Shown: positions 25,553 to 33,613 of the stretch, piece after piece
Layout: the number at the start of each line of letters is the position of its first letter
Numbering within the stretch: the stretch's first letter is position 1
NCBI GenBank assembly: GCA_000949895.1
Contig: JWIT01000008.1
Coordinates: forward strand, 245,966 to 309,965
Reading direction: 5' to 3'
Origin: Agrobacterium arsenijevicii
GTDB taxonomy: Bacteria; Pseudomonadota; Alphaproteobacteria; Rhizobiales; Rhizobiaceae
DNA length: 64,000 bases
Made by a program: the position numbers and the translations under genes
Notes under the pieces: generated by a model
Database searches by the model: none
What the model saw: the letters and a program-made list of their open reading frames with translations, nothing else
What the model was told of the DNA's origin: nothing

Positions 25553-26382
25553 ACGGGCATTCTCTTGTCGCGGAGCGCTCACCTGTTTCCGGCACGGTAC
25601 GGACGGTCACGGTTCTTGTCTTCGTGGCATACATGGCGCTTCCGCTCCTGGCCACGGCCCTCTTTTCCGTCTCCGTCCGGTGGGACCGGACGCTCTGGCC
25701 AGAGGGCTACACGCTTGACTGGTGGATCAAGGTCACGTCAAGACGGGCCTTCAGCACCGTTCTTTACAATTCGCTGGTGCTATCGGTGGCAACTGTCGTG
25801 TTGTCGCTGCTCCTGGTGGCGCCTGCGGCCTACTGGGTGCACCTGCGGCAGGCGCGACTGAAACCGCTGCTCGAGATGCTTGCCGTCCTGCCCTTCGGAT
25901 TTCCCGCCGTCGTGCTGGCGCTTGGCCTGCTGCGGCTCTATGCGGGCGTTTCCTTCCCGCTTTTCGATCCCGCGGCCCTGCTGCTGGGATCCTATGTCGT
26001 CGTTACGCTGCCCTTCATGTACCGCTCGGTGACGAACGCGCTGGAGGCCGTCGACATCCACATGCTGTCGGAGGCGGCGCAGAGCCTTGGTGCCAGCGCC
26101 CGCCAGACGTTCTTCATGGTCATTGCGCCGAACATCCGCCACGGCCTTGTGAACGGAAGCCTTCTCGTCTTTTCCGCAGCCTTTGCCGAATTCGCCCTGG
26201 CGAACCTGCTCGTCGGAACCCGGTTCAAGACCTTCCCGATCTACCTCGTGGAGTTCACCCGGTTCGACGCCCGTCAGGCAAGCGCGCTCGCCCTCATCAG
26301 CTTCGTCTGTGCCTGGGCCATCTCGCTTGTCCTGCTTTCCAACGCTGGCCGGAAGCGTAAGCGCTCCCGTACCGGTTCATGA
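25549..26382 (+). CDS. ABC transporter permease (polyamine/iron type), second subunit
   Basis: The start is ATG 25549, overlapping the previous stop as ATGA, which gives 277 residues; the open frame extends further upstream but that part is not coding. About six membrane segments are seen. The coupling loop is MLSEAAQSLGASARQTFFMV near residue 180. It pairs with the preceding subunit to form the channel. The binding-protein gene starts 27 bases downstream. Confidence 0.88.
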   Translation: MNGHSLVAERSPVSGTVRTVTVLVFVAYMALPLLATALFSVSVRWDRTLWPEGYTLDWWIKVTSRRAFSTVLYNSLVLSVATVVLSLLLVAPAAYWVHLRQARLKPLLEMLAVLPFGFPAVVLALGLLRLYAGVSFPLFDPAALLLGSYVVVTLPFMYRSVTNALEAVDIHMLSEAAQSLGASARQTFFMVIAPNIRHGLVNGSLLVFSAAFAEFALANLLVGTRFKTFPIYLVEFTRFDARQASALALISFVCAWAISLVLLSNAGRKRKRSRTGS

Positions 26383-26409
26383 TCCCACGCCGCAATCAGG
26401 ATTGACACC

Positions 26410-27453
26410 ATGTTGATGAAAACCATGAAACACATGCTCGCCGCCACCGCCCTCGTTGCGCTGGCCGGCGCCGCCCACGCCGACGATGCGGCAATCACCG
26501 CTGGTGCTGCCAAGGAAGGCAAGCTCGTATCCTACGGCATGTCCGATGACTGGGTTAATCTCGGCGCGATCTTCGGTAAGATCGAAGATAAGTACAAGGT
26601 CGAGCACGTCGATACGGACATGACCTCCGCCGAGCAGATCACGCATCTGCTGGCCGAAAAGGACGCTCCCGTCATGGACATTGCCGACATCGGCTATGAT
26701 TTCCTGAGTCGCCTGCTCGATGAGCAGCTTGCCGCCGGCTACAAGAATGCCAGCTGGGACCAGATCAAGCCGGAATTCAAGGATGCGGACGGCCGCTGGG
26801 CCTCGGCCTACTGGGGCGCGATCTCGTTCCTCGTCAACACGGATGTGGTCAAGACCATGCCGGCTACATGGAACGACCTGTTGAAGCCGGAATACAAGGA
26901 CATGGTCTGCAGCCGTGATCCGCGCGTTTCCACCTACGCCACGGCGTCGGTGCTTGCAGCCGCTCTCGCCAATGGCGGCAACGAAGAAAACGTCCAGCCG
27001 GGCCTCGACTGGTTCAAGGCGCTGCGCGACGGCGGGAACCTGCGCAAAGGCGTCGTCCTGAACGTTGCGTCGATCCAGAAGGGCGAGTGCCCGATCTCGA
27101 TCGTCTACGATTTCGACGGCATGGCCAAGCGCGACGCCACCGGCCTGCCGCTACAGGTGGTCATTCCGACCGATGGCACGGTCGGCATGCTGTTTGCCCA
27201 GTATGTCAGCGCCAACGCCCCACATCCGAACGCCGCCAAGGGCGCGCTCGACTTCCTGTTCTCCGACGAAGGCCAGCAGATGCTTGCCGCAGGCTATGCC
27301 CACCCGACACGCGACATACCCCTTCCCGCGGAAGTTAGCGCGAAGATGCTGCCGAAGGAACAGTACGAAAAGGTTCACTTCCCGAGCAACCTGAAGACGT
27401 TCTCGACGGCCATCAAATCTATCGTCGATGGCTGGACCAAGATCGCCGGCTGA
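26410..27453 (+). CDS. periplasmic solute-binding protein, family 1 (PotD/IdiA-like)
   Basis: A 347-residue protein with a Sec signal peptide (about 25 residues, cleavage near GAAHA-DDAA); three in-frame ATGs lie within the first six codons. The mature part shows the family-1 fold: PATWNDLLKPEYKDMVCSRD, SIVYDFDGMAKRDATGLPLQ and ALDFLFSDEGQQMLAAGYAH. Two cysteines (C in MVCSRD and in KGECPIS) could form a disulfide. It is the last gene of the operon and is followed by a hairpin. The divergent aldose-dehydrogenase-like SDR hints at a sugar-related ligand, although this class more often binds polyamines or metals. Confidence 0.88.
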   Translation: MLMKTMKHMLAATALVALAGAAHADDAAITAGAAKEGKLVSYGMSDDWVNLGAIFGKIEDKYKVEHVDTDMTSAEQITHLLAEKDAPVMDIADIGYDFLSRLLDEQLAAGYKNASWDQIKPEFKDADGRWASAYWGAISFLVNTDVVKTMPATWNDLLKPEYKDMVCSRDPRVSTYATASVLAAALANGGNEENVQPGLDWFKALRDGGNLRKGVVLNVASIQKGECPISIVYDFDGMAKRDATGLPLQVVIPTDGTVGMLFAQYVSANAPHPNAAKGALDFLFSDEGQQMLAAGYAHPTRDIPLPAEVSAKMLPKEQYEKVHFPSNLKTFSTAIKSIVDGWTKIAG

Positions 27454-27468
27454 TTTTGTGATCCCTAG

Positions 27469-27496
27469 ACGGGGCTGCGTTACCGCGTGGCCCCGT
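27469..27496 (+). terminator. hairpin terminator of the ABC operon
   Basis: ACGGGGC (27469-27475) pairs with GCCCCGT (27490-27496) around 14 bases, 16 bases after the binding-protein stop codon. Only two T residues sit at the end of the stem, so it is a modest intrinsic terminator. Confidence 0.5.
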
Positions 27497-27575
27497 TCGC
27501 GTCGCATGACATGCATGACAAATCTCCATGATCCGTATTCCGAGATTCGACCGAAACCAACATGCGAGCCGAGCG

Positions 27576-27875
27576 CTAGGAAAGGTTCTCCTGGTAGAAA
27601 AAGAGAACTGCAGCGAAGATGAGAACACCAACGGCCGCCAGGCCAAAACCACGCAACGAGGAAGCACGATCCTTCTGAAGCAGAGCTGCCACAAAAGCGC
27701 AGAGAGACCAGAGGGCTGTGAAAATTATCAACAACCAAGAGTACAGAAACGGACCAAGGTCGTAGCCTCCCCCGCCAATTGATGGTGCAGAGCTTGTATC
27801 GACCTGAGCCGCGATCAGAACCGATACCGGGATTGCTAGTGTCAGTAGCCACAAATAAAGCGACTTGTTTTTCAT
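27576..27875 (-). CDS. small membrane protein, unknown function
   Basis: A 99-residue product starting at ATG 27875 (MKNKSLYLWLLTLAIPVSVL). Three hydrophobic segments are visible: residues about 5-24, 40-63 and 75-95. A glycine-rich loop lies after the first segment (SAPSIGGGGYDLG). I do not recognise a family. The longer open frame up to 28025 has unlikely composition and was not used. It lies downstream of the TetR-type regulator on the same strand with a 200-base gap that shows nothing else. Confidence 0.55.
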   Translation of the reverse strand: MKNKSLYLWLLTLAIPVSVLIAAQVDTSSAPSIGGGGYDLGPFLYSWLLIIFTALWSLCAFVAALLQKDRASSLRGFGLAAVGVLIFAAVLFFYQENLS

Positions 27876-28077
27876 CGGCAGTGCACTCGCCTTCTTCTCG
27901 GAGCTTGGCCCTTGGCTAGGGAACCTATGTCTGAACTCACGTGGCTCGGCAATATGCCCGATAGTTCGGGCGAGTGGCAGCTCCAAGTGCCTGGTTGGCC
28001 GTGCCGGCTGTCGTGTGTCCTGCACATCGCACGCAATACGGCACTCTTCTGGCGCAAATTTTTCCCTGCAGACCCTG

Positions 28078-28800
28078 CTATGGGCGGTCTCCGGTAAAAG
28101 CTATGTCGCCTATGGTGGCGGTGGGAGCGACAATCGCGAGGATGGTCTCGATGTTAAATGTAAGCCGCGCCTCAAGCGCTTTCTTGGCCATCAGCCGTTG
28201 CCCGTAAACGATCGAACTCGTGGCCTGGTTCGTCAGGTAATAGTAGCACACCGACGTAATGGTCAGGCTGAGTTGTGTCGGGTCGACACCTGCACGAAAT
28301 GTCCCGTCAGCCTCGCCTCGCCGCAATATCTCCTCGACCAGCGGACGTGAATTGGCTGCGCCGCTTCGCAATATCCGGGACTGGCGGAAGAATCGCGCCT
28401 TCAGCTGGTTCTCCGTGTTCAGCAGGGTGATGAATTCAGGATGGTCGAGATAGTAGGACCAGACAAACCTCACGAGTGCAACGAGTGCTTCACGCGGCGG
28501 AAACTGCTCCAGACTGAGACCGGCCTCGGCTTCCCAGATGTCGCAATAAACCTTCTCGAGCACAGCCTGATAGAGCGAATCCTTGTTGCCGAAATACTGG
28601 TACAGCATCCGCTTGTTGATTTCAGCGCGCTCCGCAATCGCCTCGATACGTGCGCCGGCAAAACCGTTCTCGGCAAACTCCAGAACTGCGGCATCGAGAA
28701 TTCGATTCTGGGATAAATCCGGTCGCCGTGGATGTTTCCGCCGAGGCGAATCCGGGGCCGTGGCATCAGAATGTTCGTCTTCCAATTCACCATCTCTCAT
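28078..28800 (-). CDS. TetR-family transcriptional regulator
   Basis: A 240-residue regulator. After a charged N-terminal tail of about 30 residues comes the TetR helix-turn-helix: ILDAAVLEFAENGFAGARIE, then AIAERAEINKRMLYQYFGNK. The C-terminal ligand domain includes WSYYLDHPEFITLLNTENQ, typical of the RutR/YcdC-like subgroup. It is divergent from the Ugp-like ABC operon, with a 400-base spacer that contains an inverted repeat, so it most likely represses that operon in response to the imported compound or a breakdown product. Confidence 0.87.
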   Translation of the reverse strand: MRDGELEDEHSDATAPDSPRRKHPRRPDLSQNRILDAAVLEFAENGFAGARIEAIAERAEINKRMLYQYFGNKDSLYQAVLEKVYCDIWEAEAGLSLEQFPPREALVALVRFVWSYYLDHPEFITLLNTENQLKARFFRQSRILRSGAANSRPLVEEILRRGEADGTFRAGVDPTQLSLTITSVCYYYLTNQATSSIVYGQRLMAKKALEARLTFNIETILAIVAPTATIGDIAFTGDRP

Positions 28801-28926
28801 TTTCGTATCCTAGCAGAACTCTGATTGAGGCCGCTCTCCACTGCTTGCAAATCCCCGAAATCTTCAACGCAAACAGCCGGATATGGTGGAACCCCTATAC
28901 CGAAGCAAGACATTGCAAACCACCCA

Positions 28927-28950
28927 ATAAGTAACCTATGCGTTATTTAT
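28927..28950. promoter_or_regulatory. candidate TetR-type operator
   Basis: ATAAGTAAC and GTTATTTAT form an inverted repeat (8 of 9 positions) around CTATGC, in the AT-rich middle of the spacer between the TetR gene and the ABC operon. A further ATAACG at 28973-28978 complements the CGTTAT at 28941-28946. The remainder of 28801-29202 shows no gene. Confidence 0.4.
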
Positions 28951-29202
28951 ATCGATTATACCAATGAAAAACATAACGAATTTTTCTAGATTATTTTAGA
29001 TGCCGTCATCTCTCTGTTAGAAATACGCCCTAGAGAGGCACCATCGCCTTACCGGGACGAAATGCGGTTATTTCCTTTGTCCCGGCAAGCAGAAGCCTTG
29101 AGCAGCAGGCTCCGCTTCCAGCGGAATGCGGCCAAGGCGCCATGAACGACAACCATTCCCGCCGTGCAGGTGTGTGTGGTGGGAAGCAGGAGCAGGAAGG
29201 CA

Positions 29203-30399
29203 ATGGCTGGTCAGTCCATCAGGATCGAGGATATCGAGAAGCGGTTTGATCGCACACGGGTGCTTCACCACATCAATCTGAATATCCGCGAGGGCGAATT
29301 CCTGACTTTGCTCGGACCTTCCGGCTGCGGGAAATCGACATTGCTGCGCCTGATTGCGGGTTTTGAGGCTTCAAGCGCCGGGCGCATTCTGATCGGCGAC
29401 CGTGATGTCGCCCCCTTGCCGCCGAAGGCGCGGGATATCGCGATGGTATTTCAGTCCTATGCGCTCTATCCGCACATGACCGTTCGCGCAAATATCGGCG
29501 TACCCCTGGAAATGGCCCGCCTTTCGTTCCTGCAGCGCCTGCCCGGTGCCAGTCTTCTTTCCGCGACGGCACGACAGATCCGAAGCGGGATAGAAAAGGA
29601 AATAGACTCAGTTGCAGAGCAGCTGGGGCTGAAAGACCTGCTCGAGCGCAAGCCTTCGCAGCTTTCCGGAGGGCAGCGACAGAGGGTAGCCGTGGGCCGG
29701 GCCATGGTCCGCCATCCCGCCGTCTTCCTTATGGATGAACCCCTGTCGAACCTCGATGCCAAGCTGCGGATACAATTGCGCGAGGAAATCGTTGATCTTC
29801 ACCGTCGGACTGGCATCACCTTCATCTACGTCACTCACGATCAGACCGAAGCTATGGTGATGTCGGACCGTATCGCCGTGATGGAAGGTGGGGAGATCCG
29901 CCAGTGCGGCACGCCCGACGAGATTTATAACCGACCGGACTATCTCTCGGTGGCCCGTTTCGTCGGCATGACGGCGATCAACGAAATCCCGGTCCATATT
30001 CGCGGTGGCAACGTGCTGATCAATGGTCTGCCGTTGCGACTGAGGCTGCGCAATGTTGCAGACGGAACCTATACGCTTTCCATCAGGCCGGAAGCACTGG
30101 AGCCGATATCTGAGGAAAACAGCGATTTTTCCCTGCCTGTCGTGCAGGTGGAGTTTGCCGGCAACGAGGTCGGCATCCGCTGCGATGGAAGCGGGATCGG
30201 CACCGGCTGGATCCGTGCGCAATTGCGTCCCGAAACCTTCGCCCGCCTTGAAAAGGGAACCCGTATCGGGGAGCGGTTGGCACTGCGGATCGTGCCGGAT
30301 GCCGCCCTGCTTTTCGACGCGGCAGGCCGAAGGGTAACGGATATCGGGGTAAACGCGCAGCACCAGCCTGCGGAGGCGCAACATGAACCTGTCCTCTGA
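29203..30399 (+). CDS. ABC transporter ATP-binding protein, UgpC/MalK-like
   Basis: The start ATG 29203 is preceded by AGCAGGAAGG; 398 residues result. Walker A GPSGCGKST (38-46), Q-loop FQSYALYPH, signature LSGGQRQRVAVG, Walker B VFLMDEPLSNLDAKL and H-loop YVTHDQTEA are all present. A C-terminal TOBE/MalK regulatory region runs from about 260. Between the Q-loop and the signature there is an insertion of about 20 residues (RLPGASLLSATARQIRSGIE) compared with usual UgpC proteins. It energises the two permeases that follow and overlaps the first by 17 bases. Confidence 0.93.
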   Translation: MAGQSIRIEDIEKRFDRTRVLHHINLNIREGEFLTLLGPSGCGKSTLLRLIAGFEASSAGRILIGDRDVAPLPPKARDIAMVFQSYALYPHMTVRANIGVPLEMARLSFLQRLPGASLLSATARQIRSGIEKEIDSVAEQLGLKDLLERKPSQLSGGQRQRVAVGRAMVRHPAVFLMDEPLSNLDAKLRIQLREEIVDLHRRTGITFIYVTHDQTEAMVMSDRIAVMEGGEIRQCGTPDEIYNRPDYLSVARFVGMTAINEIPVHIRGGNVLINGLPLRLRLRNVADGTYTLSIRPEALEPISEENSDFSLPVVQVEFAGNEVGIRCDGSGIGTGWIRAQLRPETFARLEKGTRIGERLALRIVPDAALLFDAAGRRVTDIGVNAQHQPAEAQHEPVL

Positions 30400-31303
30400 T
30401 ACGCTGGATGGCGTCCAGACCGGCAGGCCCAAGGGTTTGAGCTACGCCACGATCGCTCGCGCTTTCGCGGCGCCGGCCTTTCTGCTTTTGATTGCCACCG
30501 TAATCGCGCCGATATTCGTCGTATTCATAATCAGCCTGACCGATTATCGTCTGGGACGCGTGACACTCAACTTCATCGGCGCCGACAATTATATCCGGAT
30601 GCTGGCAGACCCATGGTTCTGGGGTGCGTTGCGCAACAGTGCGGTCTACACCGCAATCGTCGTGCCCGTATCCGTCTTTGGCGCATTATTCCTTGCCATG
30701 CTGCTCGACAGTCGCGTCCGGTCACGCCGCTTCTATGAGCTTGTCTATTTCCTGCCGGTAACATCCACGTTGACGGCAATGTCGATCGTCTGGAGTTATC
30801 TGCTCAATGGTCATATCGGGCCACTGGCCGGGCTACTCAGCACGCTGGGACTGCCGCCACTCGACTTCTTCGCATCAGGAACGCTGGCCCTGATCGGACT
30901 TGCAATCATCGGCATCTGGCATCTGCTCGGTTTCAACCTCATTCTGTTTCTCGCCAGCTTCACGCTGATTTCCAAGGATTTGCGCGAGGCCGCTGCTCTC
31001 GACGGGATAGACGGGTTTCTCGACAGGTTGCGCTACATCGTCTGGCCGCTGCTGGCGCCGACCACCATTGTCGTGGTTGTCTTAAGCTGCATCCAGTCCT
31101 TCCAGGTTTTCGACACCGTCGCCGTTCTCACCAATGGCGGACCTTACGGCGCAACGGAGATGCTGCTGCACAAGATCAACGTCGATACTTTCGCCGGGTT
31201 GAAGGCGGGATATGGCAGCGCCCTCACGGTGGTCTACCTCATCCTGATAGGTGCTTTCTCAATCCTCCAGGTCGTATTCACCAACAGGAAGGCGCACTTC
31301 TGA
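30383..31303 (+). CDS. ABC sugar/glycerol-phosphate-type permease (UgpA/MalF class)
   Basis: A 306-residue permease with six membrane segments. The coupling loop is LREAAALDGIDGFLDRLRYI (EAA motif with DG at the usual place), followed by VWPLLAPTTI. The late motif VFDTVAVLTNGGPYGATE is a strong marker of sugar-class MalF/UgpA permeases. It overlaps the ATPase gene at its start and the UgpE-like gene by one base at its end. Confidence 0.92.
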   Translation: MNLSSDTLDGVQTGRPKGLSYATIARAFAAPAFLLLIATVIAPIFVVFIISLTDYRLGRVTLNFIGADNYIRMLADPWFWGALRNSAVYTAIVVPVSVFGALFLAMLLDSRVRSRRFYELVYFLPVTSTLTAMSIVWSYLLNGHIGPLAGLLSTLGLPPLDFFASGTLALIGLAIIGIWHLLGFNLILFLASFTLISKDLREAAALDGIDGFLDRLRYIVWPLLAPTTIVVVVLSCIQSFQVFDTVAVLTNGGPYGATEMLLHKINVDTFAGLKAGYGSALTVVYLILIGAFSILQVVFTNRKAHF

Positions 31304-32130
31304 TGGCCCGGCTTTCTCTCCGCTCGATCGGTGCGCATGCCGTGTTGATGGCTGGCGCCTTTCTGATGATCTATCCGTTCTACTGGATGTGGAAAGCCTC
31401 CACCCAGGCACCGGGCGAAATCTTCGGCGCCATGCGTGAACAAACGCCGATCCTGACCTCCATCTCCGAAAATTACGGCCGCGCCCTGTTTGAATCGCCC
31501 CTGCCGCGCTTCATGCTGAATGGTGTCATCATGACCGGTGGCATCCTGCTGTTTCAGATACTCACCACGGTTACCTGCGCCTACGCGCTGGCAAAATTCG
31601 AATTCCGCGGCCGCCGCGTGATTTTCACCATCGTGCTTCTGACCCTCTCGGTCCCCGCACAGGCAACCGCGCTGCCCATCTTCATCGTCCTTGCCAGGCT
31701 TGGGCTGATAGATACCTATCTGGGCGTCATCATTCCCTACCTGACCTCCGGCTTTGCGATCTTCCTGTTTCACCAGTTCATCCGCTCATTTCCGGATGAA
31801 ATCCTCATGGCCGCACGGCTGGACGGCATGAGCGAGATTGAAATCATGGTGCGCATCATCCTGCCCGCGATGATGCCCGCCATTGCCGCCTTTGCGATCT
31901 TTTCGATCACCTTCCACTGGAATGATCTCTATTGGCCGATGATCGTCATCAGATCCATCGATCTGTCTCCGCCCACCCTTGGCCTCCTGTTCTTCAGGAG
32001 CCAGGAAGGCGGCGACAGCTTCGGGCCTCTCATGGCCTGCGCTACCCTCGTTACTGCCCCGCTGATCCTGATGTTCCTCGTTGCACAACGCAGGTTCGTT
32101 CAGGGCGTGACAATGACGGGGGTGAAATGA
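31303..32130 (+). CDS. ABC sugar/glycerol-phosphate-type permease (UgpE/MalG class)
   Basis: A 275-residue permease. The N-terminal segment ends with PFYWMWKASTQAPGEIF. The coupling loop reads ILMAARLDGMSEIEIMVRII, then LPAMMPAIAAFAIFSITFHW with the W and N positions of MalG proteins (FHWNDLYWP). It forms the channel together with the UgpA-class subunit. A very stable hairpin separates it from the binding-protein gene. Confidence 0.92.
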   Translation: MARLSLRSIGAHAVLMAGAFLMIYPFYWMWKASTQAPGEIFGAMREQTPILTSISENYGRALFESPLPRFMLNGVIMTGGILLFQILTTVTCAYALAKFEFRGRRVIFTIVLLTLSVPAQATALPIFIVLARLGLIDTYLGVIIPYLTSGFAIFLFHQFIRSFPDEILMAARLDGMSEIEIMVRIILPAMMPAIAAFAIFSITFHWNDLYWPMIVIRSIDLSPPTLGLLFFRSQEGGDSFGPLMACATLVTAPLILMFLVAQRRFVQGVTMTGVK

Positions 32131-32133
32131 AAC

Positions 32134-32163
32134 GGGCCTGTCCGGCGGCAACCGGACAGGCCC
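32134..32163 (+). promoter_or_regulatory. strong intercistronic hairpin upstream of the binding-protein gene
   Basis: GGGCCTGTCCGG (32134-32145) and CCGGACAGGCCC (32152-32163) pair perfectly over 12 bases around CGGCAA. It begins three bases after the permease stop and has no T tract. It may act as a processing or 5' stabilising element that raises the level of the following binding-protein message. Confidence 0.65.
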
Positions 32164-32198
32164 TCAAGTCAAGACAACTTCGCTCAAAAGGAACGACC

Positions 32199-33470
32199 AT
32201 GAAAGTGACGAACCTCCTCGCGGCTGCCGCCCTGACTATTGCCGGCACCACATCGGCGTACGCCGCCGACCCCGTGACCCTGAATTTCTTCCATTCCCGT
32301 TTGGCATTTATGGAGCCCATTCTCAAGGGCTTCAAGGAAGCTCATCCGGGCATCGTGATCAACGAGCAGGCTCCCGCGGAAAATTATAGCGCCGCAGACC
32401 AGAGCGTCATTCGCGGAATGATGACGAACTCCGCGCCGGACGTCTATCTTTCCTCCTACTCCTCGCTTCCGACGATCGTCGGCGTGATGCAGGATCGCGG
32501 CGAAGCAACCCCGCTCGATTCCCTGTTCGCAAAACAGGGCGCTGATTGGCAGAAAGCAAATTATGCCCCGGCCGTTCTCGATCTTGCAAAGGTCGATGGC
32601 AAGCAATTCGCCGTGCCCTTCACCGCCTCGTTGCCACTTCTCTACGTCAACAAGGAACTCGTCGAAAAGGCCGGCGGTAATGTCGACAACTTCCCCACCA
32701 GCTGGGATGGCGTGATCGAACTTGCCGCAAAGATCAGCGCGCTCGGCAATGGCGTCTCCGGCATCGGCTTCTCCGTCGGCGGTCTCAGCGATGACTGGTA
32801 CTGGCAGATGATGGTCATGGGAGCGGGCGACCATATGCTGAACGGCAAGGCGACCGGTATCGGCTACGATAACGAAGCCGGCATGAAGGCCCTGCGTATC
32901 ACCCAGGACATGGCAATGAAGACCGGCATGTCGGTCTATGCCGACCCGAAGCCTGCGCAGCAGCAATTCTTCGCCGGCAAGATCGGCATGGTCGTTGAAT
33001 CGCCTTCTGATCTCGTGGCCTATGAAACCGCCATTGGCGATCGCTTCACCATGCGCACCGTTCGTTTCCCGCTGATCGACGCCAAGAAGGGCGGCCTTCC
33101 TGCGGGCGGCAACGCGCTGATGATCCTCACCCGTGACGAGGCCAAACGTGCGGCTGCCTGGGAGTTCATCAAATACATGACGAGCCCGCAGGTTCAGGCC
33201 GAGGTTTCCAAGGCCAGCGGTTATATGCCGACCAACGTGCAGACCGCCAAGGTGCTGGAATCCTTCTACGCCGCTCACCCGAACTTCCAGACGGTCTTCA
33301 AGTCGATGGATGCCGCCATGCCGTGGTTTGCCTATCCCAACAACACCGCACCGGATGTCTGGCGTGGCGTCGCTCCGATCCTCGACCAGTTGCAGCGCGG
33401 CAAAATCACGCCTGAAGCTGCCATGCCGAAGCTGCGCGAGCACGTCGCCAGTGTAATGGCTGCCAAGTAA
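32199..33470 (+). CDS. periplasmic sugar/glycerol-phosphate-type binding protein (family 1)
   Basis: The start ATG 32199 follows AAAAGGAACG. The 423-residue product has a Sec signal (MKVTNLLAAAALTIAGTTSA, cleavage near AYA-ADPVT). The mature part shows UgpB/MalE-class features: FHSRLAFMEPILKGFKEAHP near the N terminus, FTASLPLLYVNKELVEKAGG, and KRAAAWEFIKYMTSPQVQAE. UgpB binds glycerol-3-phosphate and its diesters. The phosphoesterase genes that follow make an organophosphate ligand attractive. Confidence 0.92.
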   Translation: MKVTNLLAAAALTIAGTTSAYAADPVTLNFFHSRLAFMEPILKGFKEAHPGIVINEQAPAENYSAADQSVIRGMMTNSAPDVYLSSYSSLPTIVGVMQDRGEATPLDSLFAKQGADWQKANYAPAVLDLAKVDGKQFAVPFTASLPLLYVNKELVEKAGGNVDNFPTSWDGVIELAAKISALGNGVSGIGFSVGGLSDDWYWQMMVMGAGDHMLNGKATGIGYDNEAGMKALRITQDMAMKTGMSVYADPKPAQQQFFAGKIGMVVESPSDLVAYETAIGDRFTMRTVRFPLIDAKKGGLPAGGNALMILTRDEAKRAAAWEFIKYMTSPQVQAEVSKASGYMPTNVQTAKVLESFYAAHPNFQTVFKSMDAAMPWFAYPNNTAPDVWRGVAPILDQLQRGKITPEAAMPKLREHVASVMAAK

Positions 33471-33486
33471 CCAAGGCTCGATATCG

Positions 33487-33511
33487 GCCAGGGGGCTGCC
33501 GGCCTCCTGGC
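33487..33511 (+). promoter_or_regulatory. hairpin between binding-protein and phosphoesterase genes
   Basis: GCCAGG-G-GGC pairs with GCC-T-CCTGGC around TGCCG, and TTTCG follows. It may terminate part of the transcripts after the abundant binding-protein message, while leaving read-through into the phosphoesterase gene. Confidence 0.5.
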
Positions 33512-33613
33512 TTTCGCTGTTTCGCTCATGGGCAGATCTTTTGGCGCGTACCGCCAAACCATACGTGCGAAGCGCCGTCCCTTCTTTTCATTACCCCAAA
33601 AGGCTTGCAGACC

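Noticed and set aside
27876..28025. N-terminal extension of the small membrane protein up to 28025
   Set aside because: The extension is rich in R, P and H and hydrophilic; ATG 27875 gives a compact three-segment membrane protein.
32184..33557. 457-codon open frame antisense to the Ugp-like binding protein
   Set aside because: Composition is typical of an antisense shadow (many H, D, R and G without hydrophobic core), and the plus-strand protein is unmistakable.
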